Positions 7,750 through 15,615 of a stretch of DNA of 45,501 bases are shown piece after piece. Positions within the stretch are counted from its first letter, which is position 1, and every line of letters begins with the position of its first letter. Both the position numbers and the translations under genes were made by a program. Source of the DNA: Akkermansiaceae bacterium UBA5689. GTDB lineage: Bacteria; Verrucomicrobiota; Verrucomicrobiia; Verrucomicrobiales; Akkermansiaceae. The stretch is from positions 1 to 45,501 of the forward strand of contig DIHT01000154.1 in assembly GCA_002420305.1 (NCBI GenBank), written 5' to 3'. A model generated the notes under the pieces. The model was not told where the DNA came from and searched no databases. It was given only the letters and a program-made list of their open reading frames with translations.

Positions 7750-9600
7750 ATGAAAAATCACATTTTTTTGTTTTACCTTCTGCTGCTCAGTGCCGCTGTT
7801 GCTTTTGGTCAACAGGTGCCCGAGCAAGTGTTCCCCGATGAGCCAATTCAGCCCCTTCCGGTTGTCGGGCCACCTGCGTTCGATCCTACTGCTCCGGGGT
7901 TGGCTGGCCCTCCTCTTGACCCGGTGGAGCCAGTTCCTGAGGTGGTGCCTATTGCAGTTGCCGCTTCGCCAGCACCTGTATCTCCGGTTGGAAAGGATCT
8001 TTCGGAACTCCCTCCTCCTCCTCCTCCTGAGGAGAGCGACGGGGAGGTCGGTGTTCCGGGTGACAGCGCCGGGCAGATCGATGAAAGTAATGGGGAATAC
8101 CTGATTCGTGATGCTGCGATCAACGACATCTTTCAGATGCTGGCCAAGCGTGCCAAGAAACAATACTTTCATAACGTCAGTATCTCCGGACCGGATTTCA
8201 ACGTGAGTGGTCATCTCAACAGCGGGAATCCACTTGAGCAGATGGAGGAGTTGGCCTTCCAATATGGGCTGACCCTCTACACCAAGGGGAACACGGTTTA
8301 TGCCTTGAACAATGAGCAGCTAAATCGGTTGCCTGCAGAGGAGTGGCATTATCAACTTCGCTACCTGCGACCGACTGATATCGAGCAGATCAAGGGTCTG
8401 ATTCAGCCGATGCTTTCTCCTACTGGCATCGCAAACTACGAACCCAAGACCAATACAATCATTGTCGTGGACACGGCTCACCAGGTAGAGCGTGCGAGGA
8501 ACCTTCTCACTTCGGTGGATAAGGCAAAAGGGCAGGTCGTTATTGAAGTTAAAATCCTCAGTGTCAATAGTAGCGCGGGTGAGAAGCAGGGTGTGAACTG
8601 GTCATCCAGTCTGGGTGCTAATGGAATTCCTCTTGAGACTATTACGAGCCTGAATTCTCTGTTCGGCATCGACAATGCGCTTTCTGCGTCGGGCACTCTG
8701 GGGTCAGGTTCTGTTCTTCGTGGTACTGATACACCAAACAATAATACGATTGTCCTCTCTCCTATTCAGATGGGTGGCGTTCTTCGTGCCCTGCAGCGGG
8801 GGGGGCTTGTTACCCAGACCTCCAATCCTACGCTTATCACAGAGGATAATGAGAAGGCGACAATCTCACTCATTGACCGTGTTCCCATCATTACAACCAC
8901 AATCAGTGAAACAGAAGTCAGTAATCAGGTGACCGAGGAGGTCAGGTATTCGATCGACTCGAAAGACCCGACTGGAGATCCTTCTAGCACAAGAGAAATA
9001 GGAGTGACGGTCGCGGTTACCCCGACGCTCCTTCCTGATGGCACAATCCGTATGCAGATGCGCCCCCGTTCTGCGCAGGTTGTCGATGAAATCGTCGGCC
9101 AGAGCGGGAACAGATATCCCCGAGTGTCAGAATCGATGATTGAGAGTATCGCCCGTATTCCCGATGGACACTCTCTCGTTGTGGGAGGGTTTTACGGACA
9201 GGTCAAAACCAAGGATAGGAATAAGGTTCCGATCCTTGGTGATATTCCAGGCATCAATTTTTTCTTCAAGAGCAAGGAAGCTGCGAAGGAAACCTCTAGT
9301 CTTGTCTTTGTGGTAACACCTACCTCCTACAATCCGGGGAGTGCTATAGAGAATGGCATCACGAGCAGGGCGATTCGAGATCATGTGAGCCTCAAGCCTG
9401 GCCACGACTGGATCGAGCCTGCTCTTCCGGGCCCGGCCCATGAGCCTAACTGGCAGAGAGCACTCGACGATCTCCATCCCGGCCAGAGGGATCACCGGCC
9501 TTCGGCTGACGAGCTTAAGGCGGACCTCGGTGGATCTCTCGAGAAGAAGTCGAAGAGCGGACTTCAACATGGACGTTTGAAATTTCTCCGTAAGCGCTAG
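7750..9600 (+). CDS. pilQ: Outer-membrane secretin (PilQ/GspD family)
   Basis: Pore-forming secretin of 616 aa. It begins with a signal peptide (MKNHIFLFYLLLLSAAVAFG). A long Pro-rich linker follows, including a run of six prolines near residue 85, and then N-domains (about 115-255; IRDAAINDIFQMLAKRAKK and a second N-domain with NTIIVVDTAHQVERARN). The secretin domain follows (about 255-530), with the family wording VVIEVKILSVN, SNPTLITEDNEKATI, VAVTPTLLPDGTI, HSLVVGGFYG and VPILGDIPGINFFF. Multimers form the outer-membrane gate through which the pilus or substrate leaves. ATG 7750 is preferred to upstream starts because the signal peptide begins there. A basic C-terminal extension (530-616) after the pore domain could be a pilotin-binding S-domain; that is inference. 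Confidence 0.92.
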   Translation: MKNHIFLFYLLLLSAAVAFGQQVPEQVFPDEPIQPLPVVGPPAFDPTAPGLAGPPLDPVEPVPEVVPIAVAASPAPVSPVGKDLSELPPPPPPEESDGEVGVPGDSAGQIDESNGEYLIRDAAINDIFQMLAKRAKKQYFHNVSISGPDFNVSGHLNSGNPLEQMEELAFQYGLTLYTKGNTVYALNNEQLNRLPAEEWHYQLRYLRPTDIEQIKGLIQPMLSPTGIANYEPKTNTIIVVDTAHQVERARNLLTSVDKAKGQVVIEVKILSVNSSAGEKQGVNWSSSLGANGIPLETITSLNSLFGIDNALSASGTLGSGSVLRGTDTPNNNTIVLSPIQMGGVLRALQRGGLVTQTSNPTLITEDNEKATISLIDRVPIITTTISETEVSNQVTEEVRYSIDSKDPTGDPSSTREIGVTVAVTPTLLPDGTIRMQMRPRSAQVVDEIVGQSGNRYPRVSESMIESIARIPDGHSLVVGGFYGQVKTKDRNKVPILGDIPGINFFFKSKEAAKETSSLVFVVTPTSYNPGSAIENGITSRAIRDHVSLKPGHDWIEPALPGPAHEPNWQRALDDLHPGQRDHRPSADELKADLGGSLEKKSKSGLQHGRLKFLRKR

Positions 9601-9605
9601 AACGC

Positions 9606-10187
9606 ATGCAGGCCCAAGCTGAAAATCAAACTGAAGTGAACAGTGTGCCGTCGGTTGCAACTGTTTCACTTGCAACCGACCCGGAATGCCTCAGTCAGAC
9701 CTGCAGACTTCTTGATGATCATGGTCTGGCAACCCCAGCGGAGCTGAAAGAGCTACAGCATCATGGGCAGGGCCCACTGCGGGGTCCGAGGCCATGGGAT
9801 CCTCTTGAGTTTCTCGCTGCTCTGAGAATTCGTGAGCCTGACGCCCGGCCACTGGAAGTTGAACGCCTCGGAAGATCCCTGTCCCAGTCACTGGGACAGC
9901 CTTTGACGCTGGTTCCCTTTGCCAGCAAGATGCCCACGCCGTCGGTGTTTTACGACATGAACGAGAGCCTCCTCCTCGAATGTCGGAAGTTGATGACCCC
10001 CGTGCTCTTTGCGGAGGAGTCAGAAGTTATTGGTATAGGATCCATTAACCCGGCGGCCTTGCGGATTTCTGCCCCAACAATAATGCAGTTCATCGCAGAT
10101 AAGACCGGAACCACTCCCATGGTTTCAAGCGTCCTCCTCCATCATGAGGGATGGATCTCACTCTGCCAGCAGCAGTTCGGAATATGA
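9606..10187 (+). CDS. Stand-alone T2SSE_N/MshEN-like domain protein
   Basis: Soluble, cytoplasmic-looking protein of 193 aa with no signal peptide, no membrane helix and no ATPase motifs. Its pattern resembles the N-terminal domain of GspE/PilB ATPases. A CRLLDDHGLATPAELKELQ start is followed by a helical segment (LEVERLGRSLSQSLGQPLTLVP) and then a beta-alpha unit (LMTPVLFAEESEVIGIGSINP). The last unit parallels LMTRGGFTPLCIHADRLLV in the N-terminus of the PilB-like protein encoded next. It lies 5 nt after the secretin and overlaps pilB by ATGA. It may be a detached or duplicated regulatory domain that partners with PilB. MshEN domains can bind cyclic di-GMP, but I cannot confirm the binding residues. 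The fold assignment is pattern-based inference. Confidence 0.5.
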   Translation: MQAQAENQTEVNSVPSVATVSLATDPECLSQTCRLLDDHGLATPAELKELQHHGQGPLRGPRPWDPLEFLAALRIREPDARPLEVERLGRSLSQSLGQPLTLVPFASKMPTPSVFYDMNESLLLECRKLMTPVLFAEESEVIGIGSINPAALRISAPTIMQFIADKTGTTPMVSSVLLHHEGWISLCQQQFGI

Positions 10188-11878
10188 TCGAGTTTGATGG
10201 CATCCAATTTAATGATTTTATCAGTGGCCGTATCATGGCCGCGCTGATTGAGCACGATGCCTCGCTGGCCGAACTTGGTCATGATCAGGTCCCCAATCGA
10301 GTTTCCCGGCCTCTCTTCATGTCGGCGATAGCTCAGGTTAACAGCCTTCCCTTCCTCCCGAAGGTTGCTGAATTTTGCGATGCATCGCTACTCGACGCCT
10401 GCGATCCCGCCCTGATGACCCGGGGAGGGTTCACCCCTCTCTGTATTCATGCGGATCGACTTCTGGTTGCGGTATCGAACCCCTGGAGCTCCGCGCCGGA
10501 TGAATATCTCTCTCCACGATTCCCCTCACTCCAGATTGAAAAGGTTGTAACGCTGAGTAGTGAAATCAGCCGTGCGATTGAACGTGTCACCACGACCCAG
10601 GGCCCAAATCGTTCCCAGCTTGAGTCGATCGATGTTGAGGATATCGATGAGGGTTTGCAGGACTTTGATGTCACGGTTGAATATGATGAGCCGATTGCAC
10701 AACTCGCGGCTACCATTCTTGCCACAGCTACCAAGCTGAGGGCTTCTGACATTCATTTCAAGGTTGAGAAAGAGTCGTTCTACTACTGTTACCGTATTGA
10801 TGGGGATCTGGGAGACAAAGTGGAAATGCCGATGAAGCTCAAGGATCGGATCGATGCATTTTTCCTGAATTTGATGAAGTTGCCTGCAGAAACGCGCAAC
10901 ACCACACCGGGAATATCAGGGCGCTTTACGATCGCTTATTACCACCGTCCGATCGATATCCGGTATGAACGCCATCGGACCTACCGGGGATACCATGTCA
11001 CGATGAGGCTTCTCGATAAGAGCCACATTAATGTCAAACTGGGAAAGGGGTCTCTGGCTTTTGACGATGAGACTCTCTTTGAGCTCAACCGGGTAATGGA
11101 GATTCCGGCTGGGATTATTGTGATGAGTGGACCGACGGGATCGGGCAAGTCGACGACTTTGAATGCAATGTTGCGTGAGCTCAATCGCCCCGAAGTGAAT
11201 ATCCTGACGCTGGAGAATCCGGTGGAGGATGAAATCCCGGGAGTAACCCATTGTGACCTGAAAAATTCATCGGAATTTAAACCGATGATTACAAGCTTCA
11301 TGCGGAGTGATCCGGATATCATTCTTATGGGTGAGGTTCGCGATACAGAATCTGCCGAGCTAGCCATTGAGGCCGCGGTCACCGGGCATAAGGTTTTGAC
11401 GACAATTCATACACCTCGTGCCTCCCAGATCATTGAGCGTTTTGAACAACTGAAGATCGAGCGCTGGAAAATCGCCCAGACTCTCAAGGCGGCATGTGCG
11501 CAGCGCTTGATCAAAGTCCTTTGTCCGGAGTGTAAGATCCCCATCGAGGGCATTGGTGAGAAGGAACGGCGACTTTTCAACCTGGGAGAGGAGTGGGCGG
11601 AGCGGTCGCTCTTTGTTGGGAGATCGGGAGGGTGCTCCGAGTGCCGTGAAACCGGCTACAGTGGGCGGACCGCAATTGTCGAAATTATCCCGATCACGCC
11701 GAGAGTTTCCGATCTGCTTTCGAAGGGGGAAATCAGCCCATACGACCTCGAGATGATGGTGTTGAAGGATGGAGGTCTTCCTAATCTCCGGCGGAGCGGG
11801 CTTCGCCTTCTTGCTGACGGGCAGACTGATCTCAGGGCTATCAGTAAAACAATCGATATGACCTACTCAGATGAATAA
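10184..11878 (+). CDS. pilB: PilB/GspE-like pilus extension ATPase
   Basis: Cytoplasmic hexameric ATPase of 564 aa that should drive pilin polymerisation. The order is an N-terminal T2SSE_N-like domain (about 40-135), an acidic linker (148-170), an N2 domain (SDIHFKVEKESFYYCYRIDG, about 188-290) and the motor domain. Motor motifs are Walker A GPTGSGKST 316-324, Asp box LENPVEDE 343-350, Walker B IILMGEVRD 379-387 and His box HKVLTTIHT 402-410. The four zinc cysteines Cys447, Cys450, Cys484 and Cys487 (LCPEC and CSEC) are typical of PilB/GspE and absent from PilT. The Asp box reads ENP rather than EDP. Start 10184 is chosen for the ATGA overlap with the preceding gene; an alternative at 10151 adds 11 residues. 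The stop overlaps pilC by 8 nt. Confidence 0.92.
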   Translation: MIEFDGIQFNDFISGRIMAALIEHDASLAELGHDQVPNRVSRPLFMSAIAQVNSLPFLPKVAEFCDASLLDACDPALMTRGGFTPLCIHADRLLVAVSNPWSSAPDEYLSPRFPSLQIEKVVTLSSEISRAIERVTTTQGPNRSQLESIDVEDIDEGLQDFDVTVEYDEPIAQLAATILATATKLRASDIHFKVEKESFYYCYRIDGDLGDKVEMPMKLKDRIDAFFLNLMKLPAETRNTTPGISGRFTIAYYHRPIDIRYERHRTYRGYHVTMRLLDKSHINVKLGKGSLAFDDETLFELNRVMEIPAGIIVMSGPTGSGKSTTLNAMLRELNRPEVNILTLENPVEDEIPGVTHCDLKNSSEFKPMITSFMRSDPDIILMGEVRDTESAELAIEAAVTGHKVLTTIHTPRASQIIERFEQLKIERWKIAQTLKAACAQRLIKVLCPECKIPIEGIGEKERRLFNLGEEWAERSLFVGRSGGCSECRETGYSGRTAIVEIIPITPRVSDLLSKGEISPYDLEMMVLKDGGLPNLRRSGLRLLADGQTDLRAISKTIDMTYSDE

Positions 11879-13004
11879 CGGAACTGTCACAACAAACGCA
11901 GGGGCTTTTTCTCCTGCTGCATCCCGGCCCGCTGTAAGTGCGAAGAAGGAGAGGAAAGTCCAGAGATTCAAAAAGAAGGATCTCATTCACCTGTTCAGAG
12001 GGCTTTCTTCGATGTTGAAAGCTCAGATTAACACTTCGGATGCGCTGAAATATTATGGGCAGGGACTGCCCAACAAGGTCATGGCTGCTACGCTTGAGCA
12101 GATCCGGCTTGATACGGAGTCGGGGATGTCGATCCACGAAGCGTTCCGTAAGACAAACCGGTTTGACGACATGACGATCGGATTAATCCAAGCAGGGGGT
12201 GATTCTGGTCAGTTGAATCGTGCCTTCCGCGAGCTAGCCGATCGTTTGAAAGCAGAGCTCTACTTTAAGAAACAGATCCGCAAGGCAGTGCTTCTTCCAG
12301 GAATCGTGATTTCAGTACTGATTGGTGCCTTCATAGTCTCACAGGTTAAGATTGTCCCTCAGGTCGAGGGAATGCTGGAGCAGGTTCGCCAAGCGCCAGA
12401 TGGGCTGACAGCACTTGCTTTCAAGGTCAGTCATGCAACGCGTATTCTATGGCCCTTTGCGGTGCTCAGCGCTCTGGTGATAGGAGTTCTGATCTGGCGG
12501 TCCGAAGGGACCCGTAATGCTATTACCTCGGTAGCAATGTCCAAGTGGCGCCTACTCAGCCAGCTGATCATGAGCCTCAGGCAAATGACATTTCTTTCCA
12601 CCATGGAGCTTCTCTACTCCAACGGGATTAATCTCTCTAAGTCGATGCGAGTGGCAGCGAATTCGGTCAAATCGACACCACTATTTCCAGAGATTCGTAA
12701 TGCGGCCGAACAGTATGAGCATTCCGGGGTGCCTCTCTCTGTTGCTTTCAGCAAATTTACTTCAGTGGATGAGCAGGTGGTGCACATGATGTCGATCGGG
12801 GAGAGGTCCGCTTCGATTGATAACCAGCTGAAGATGCTGGCGGACATGTATGAGGAGGAGTCGGAAAACTATATGAACGACTTTACTCAGGTATTGAATT
12901 TTGTGGTACTCCTGATGGCGGTTTCACTGATCGCGGCGGTATTTATTGGGACCTTTCTTCCGATCTTTCTAATGGGTCCGAAGATGATGCAGAGCGGTAT
13001 TTAA
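11871..13004 (+). CDS. pilC: PilC/GspF-like inner-membrane platform protein
   Basis: Polytopic inner-membrane protein of 377 aa, the platform that couples PilB/PilT to pilin insertion. Two repeated GspF domains are visible. The first (about 40-160) has the helical hairpin LFRGLSSMLKAQINTSDALK and MTIGLIQAGGDSGQLN. The second (about 235-360) has TFLSTMELLYSNGINLSKSM and MMSIGERSASIDNQL. Three membrane segments lie near 140-165, 195-215 and 345-370. The length fits the family (about 380-410 aa). It overlaps pilB by 8 nt. The N-terminal 35 residues are Ala/Lys-rich and probably cytosolic. Confidence 0.9.
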   Translation: MNNGTVTTNAGAFSPAASRPAVSAKKERKVQRFKKKDLIHLFRGLSSMLKAQINTSDALKYYGQGLPNKVMAATLEQIRLDTESGMSIHEAFRKTNRFDDMTIGLIQAGGDSGQLNRAFRELADRLKAELYFKKQIRKAVLLPGIVISVLIGAFIVSQVKIVPQVEGMLEQVRQAPDGLTALAFKVSHATRILWPFAVLSALVIGVLIWRSEGTRNAITSVAMSKWRLLSQLIMSLRQMTFLSTMELLYSNGINLSKSMRVAANSVKSTPLFPEIRNAAEQYEHSGVPLSVAFSKFTSVDEQVVHMMSIGERSASIDNQLKMLADMYEEESENYMNDFTQVLNFVVLLMAVSLIAAVFIGTFLPIFLMGPKMMQSGI

Positions 13005-13016
13005 AATAGAAGATTC

Positions 13017-13436
13017 ATGCAACTGACTCAAATTGACCGCTGGCTGCGCGAAAGGTTCATCTATCAGACACATGTCTATACGATGCGGCTTCCGGAATCT
13101 GGGCTCTCAGGACAGGTAACTGTTGAAGAGCTTGAGGAGTCCCCCAGCCGGCGCTACCGCTATCGTCTGATAGTAAACGCGAAAAGGGATCTCGAATGCC
13201 TGCTGACAGCTTTGCGATCTGGAAACCAGATGTTTGTGACGAGAATCGTTGAAACAGATCCATGGTATCGACCGATCATCGCGCCACGGGGAAAGAGTTT
13301 CTTCTTCCGGACCTTCTGGTGGACCGTGATTGCAGGGTTTGTCGTAATCGTACTGGGGCTGGGCTACCGGATTAACTCCGATGAAGAGCTTAAGACCGAG
13401 ATCATGCAGTCGGTTGATACCCTTCTAGGCAAGTAG
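13017..13436 (+). CDS. Tail-anchored small membrane protein of the pilus operon
   Basis: Unrecognised protein of 139 aa. The N-terminal ~95 residues are soluble, charged and Arg-rich (SRRYRYRLIVNAKRD). A membrane helix (about 100-122, TFWWTVIAGFVVIVLGLGYRI) follows, then a 17-residue C-terminal tail. The orientation looks like a cytoplasmic domain anchored from its C-terminal end. It starts 12 nt after pilC and is followed by a pilin gene, so it probably works with the inner-membrane platform. No known family motif was seen. Confidence 0.75.
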   Translation: MQLTQIDRWLRERFIYQTHVYTMRLPESGLSGQVTVEELEESPSRRYRYRLIVNAKRDLECLLTALRSGNQMFVTRIVETDPWYRPIIAPRGKSFFFRTFWWTVIAGFVVIVLGLGYRINSDEELKTEIMQSVDTLLGK

Positions 13437-13467
13437 TCCCGGACAATCCGAACGTAAAAATAATGCC

Positions 13468-13878
13468 ATGAGAATAAATACGCCCTACGAGTTTTCGCCA
13501 CGAGGAGTGACTCTGGTGGAGCTAACCGTCGTGATCTTCGTGATCCTCAGTATCATGGGGGCAACGATGTACTTTGCGGGAAATATTGGAGAATGGAACA
13601 AGGGAAAGAAGGCTTCGGCAGCTCTCCGCGAGGTCTTTGTGGCACAGCGGTCCTACCTAGCGGATAACCCAAGGCAGGAGGTGGCCTCAATTACCGGAAG
13701 AGATTTAATCCAATACCTTCCAAGTGGAGGATCCCTTCTTCCCGGCGTGGAAGACCTAAACGGGAACAGCCTTTCCTATGATGTTACCAAGTCACCCCCT
13801 GTCCTGACAGAGTTAGGCGGGTCGGTTTATGACCCATCGGGGTCCCCGACAGATTCTCTGTGGGATGTAGGCGAATGA
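13468..13878 (+). CDS. Type IV pilin-like / pseudopilin
   Basis: Prepilin of 136 aa. The leader of 13 residues ends in RG, with cleavage site G/VTLVEL (Gly13, Glu at mature +5), followed by a hydrophobic helix (TVVIFVILSIMGATMYFAG). The C-terminal domain is short and Gly/Ser/Pro-rich, with no cysteine pair, unlike the pilin at 4313. It probably is a minor pilin or pseudopilin sharing the same machine. The stop overlaps the next gene by ATGA (13875-13878), which indicates translational coupling. Confidence 0.85.
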   Translation: MRINTPYEFSPRGVTLVELTVVIFVILSIMGATMYFAGNIGEWNKGKKASAALREVFVAQRSYLADNPRQEVASITGRDLIQYLPSGGSLLPGVEDLNGNSLSYDVTKSPPVLTELGGSVYDPSGSPTDSLWDVGE

Positions 13879-14345
13879 AGAGATTACATACATACTGGCT
13901 GTTCGCACTGTTGGTGACGGTCTTTCTGAAACCGGCTGAGGTGCTGGCGGAACAGGATATTCTTCCAGACGGTTTTCGATTCGCCGGGAATTACAGATTT
14001 GATAAGCGCGTAAAGATCCGGGATGGGGACTCACTCAGCATTCCCAGCAAACCCTTTTATTGCCGTGTCTACACGGATGGAATTTCGGTCAGGGTTTATG
14101 GAGAGAGCTCGAAGGAAAGTTATACCTCCTTCACGATTCACCGTAATGATGGGATCCTAGCGGGTGCTGGTTCGGGGAAAATGGAAACTCTGCCCGGAGT
14201 GCAGGCCTATTCCTTGGTAGGGAATGTTCTCCGGCAACTTACCTTGACCGAGGATAGGCTGGTAGTGACCAAATTCCCCGCCTTTTCGGATGTGGTAGAG
14301 GTCACTTATGCCAATAGGAGAATTTCTCTTAATGGCGGAAGATAA
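13875..14345 (+). CDS. Secreted beta-rich protein of the pilus operon (unknown)
   Basis: Exported protein of 156 aa from the ATGA-overlap start. It has a signal peptide (KRLHTYWLFALLVTVFLKPAEVLA, cleavage about residue 25). The mature part is mostly predicted strands with short charged turns (NYRFDKRVKIRDGD, FYCRVYTDGISVRVYG, VVEVTYANRRISL). I recognise no family. Its coupling to a minor-pilin gene suggests an envelope partner of that pilin, perhaps in the periplasm. Confidence 0.7.
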   Translation: MKRLHTYWLFALLVTVFLKPAEVLAEQDILPDGFRFAGNYRFDKRVKIRDGDSLSIPSKPFYCRVYTDGISVRVYGESSKESYTSFTIHRNDGILAGAGSGKMETLPGVQAYSLVGNVLRQLTLTEDRLVVTKFPAFSDVVEVTYANRRISLNGGR

Positions 14346-14365
14346 CCATCATCAATGAAGCTGAA

Positions 14366-15058
14366 ATGAACGAGGAAACTCCAAGTGATATGACCGTCCG
14401 GAATGAGGGCGAAGCAAGGGGAGATGAGATTGCAAATCGTTTGCCCTGCGAGTCTTCGGCTCCCTGCAAATGCCAGCGCTGTAGTATTTCTCAATGGTAT
14501 CCTCTCATGATGCTTGCAAGCACTGCCCTAACAGCAGTGTTTTTCTGGATGTATATAACCAAGCCGGTTTCGTTTCCGGTGGCGCCTATTCCTCCTCTCG
14601 GTCCTGATCCCGTCATTCGAGGGCAGGAGCCGGTATTGGAGGCCGAAAAAGAGCTCTATATTTCCTCTCGGAACACCCTGGATCCAGGGGCCTCCGCGCT
14701 TCCGGGGGAATCTGAGGACCAGCCTGTGCTCCTGGATCAGGAGCAAATTTCTGGAGATAAGCTAAGGCCCCTGATTATCAAACGGAACGGGCCCTCACTG
14801 TTTCGTCCATTTACACCAGCGGCATCTCCCGATCGTGCAGCCGGGGAGGCTGATCCCGGTATTCGAGAAAGCGCTGCAGTGAGCGATAAGGAAGCGGAGA
14901 GGGTAGATGGAAGCCCTCGTAAAGGCAGGAGCTTAGATAGTGAGGATGAAACAACCGGGCGTTCGGACTCGAGAGACCTTCACGTCCACGCATCCATCAT
15001 GGGTGAATTTCTGGCCTCAAAGAGGCTGGAGGGAACAAATCATGCGGTTGAGCGATGA
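14366..15058 (+). CDS. Single-pass membrane protein with Cys-rich N-terminus and disordered tail
   Basis: Protein of 230 aa. A cytoplasmic-looking N-terminus carries a CESSAPCKCQRC cluster (Cys at about 28, 34, 36 and 39), which could bind metal. One membrane helix follows (about 44-66, WYPLMMLASTALTAVFFWMYI). The rest is a long Pro/Glu/Ser-rich periplasmic tail without clear fold. The layout resembles TonB- or FimV-like scaffold proteins in shape only. It sits late in the pilus operon and overlaps the next gene by ATGA (15055-15058). The function is unknown. Confidence 0.65.
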   Translation: MNEETPSDMTVRNEGEARGDEIANRLPCESSAPCKCQRCSISQWYPLMMLASTALTAVFFWMYITKPVSFPVAPIPPLGPDPVIRGQEPVLEAEKELYISSRNTLDPGASALPGESEDQPVLLDQEQISGDKLRPLIIKRNGPSLFRPFTPAASPDRAAGEADPGIRESAAVSDKEAERVDGSPRKGRSLDSEDETTGRSDSRDLHVHASIMGEFLASKRLEGTNHAVER

Positions 15059-15540
15059 GAATTTGCTTTTTTCAGATAGCGACTTCTGCGGCTCTCTTGG
15101 GAGTGATGTCCGGCGCGGCACTGATTCATGCCCTCCAGTTCGTCGAGAATGATTGGATCGGGGAAAGGGGAGCAGTGACTCAGAAAGCGAATCCGGAAAA
15201 TCATAAGAGCATATCAACCACGGGGAAGCATGAGCGAGATGGGTTGGCGGTATCGCCATCTTCTGCTGAGGGAAACACGACGACTCTCAAAGCTCTTGAG
15301 GAAATTGTGAGCCAGTTACAGAAAATCAATTCAGCGAATCTGGAATTACGTGCTGTCAATGTGTCGCTCCGGGAGCAGTTAAGGGAAACCAACCGCGATT
15401 TGAATGAACTCCAGTTTCGCGTGGATACACATAGCGAGTCCTTTCGCCCCCTCAGGGTATCCTCTAGCGAGGCGCCGCTGCTGTGGAATTCGATCAGCTC
15501 CGGAGGAAACCTCCACCCTCTTCTTCCTCCAAAGGAGTAG
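15055..15540 (+). CDS. Membrane-anchored coiled-coil protein, last gene of pilus operon
   Basis: Protein of 161 aa. An N-terminal hydrophobic segment (ICFFQIATSAALLGVMSGAAL) serves as signal or anchor. A low-complexity stretch follows, then a coiled coil (about 75-125, LEEIVSQLQKINSANLEL and VSLREQLRETNRDL), then a short tail. It is translationally coupled to the preceding gene (ATGA). The pair may form a lineage-specific periplasmic part of the pilus machine. No family is recognised. Confidence 0.65.
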   Translation: MRICFFQIATSAALLGVMSGAALIHALQFVENDWIGERGAVTQKANPENHKSISTTGKHERDGLAVSPSSAEGNTTTLKALEEIVSQLQKINSANLELRAVNVSLREQLRETNRDLNELQFRVDTHSESFRPLRVSSSEAPLLWNSISSGGNLHPLLPPKE

Positions 15541-15556
15541 TGAGAACGTCAGGGAT

Positions 15557-15579
15557 AGCCCGAAGGCATCTCTTCGGCT
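15557..15579. terminator. Hairpin between convergent pilus gene blocks
   Basis: AGCC-c-GAAG (15557-15565) pairs with CTTCGGCT (15572-15579) around a 6-nt loop, giving eight pairs with a one-base bulge. It lies in the 75-nt gap between the converging operon ends (stops at 15540 and 15616). No T-run follows, so termination here may be weak or Rho-assisted. Confidence 0.4.
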
Positions 15580-15615
15580 GAGGGTTGATGGCGCCCCGTA
15601 TTGATTGCCCCCCGA

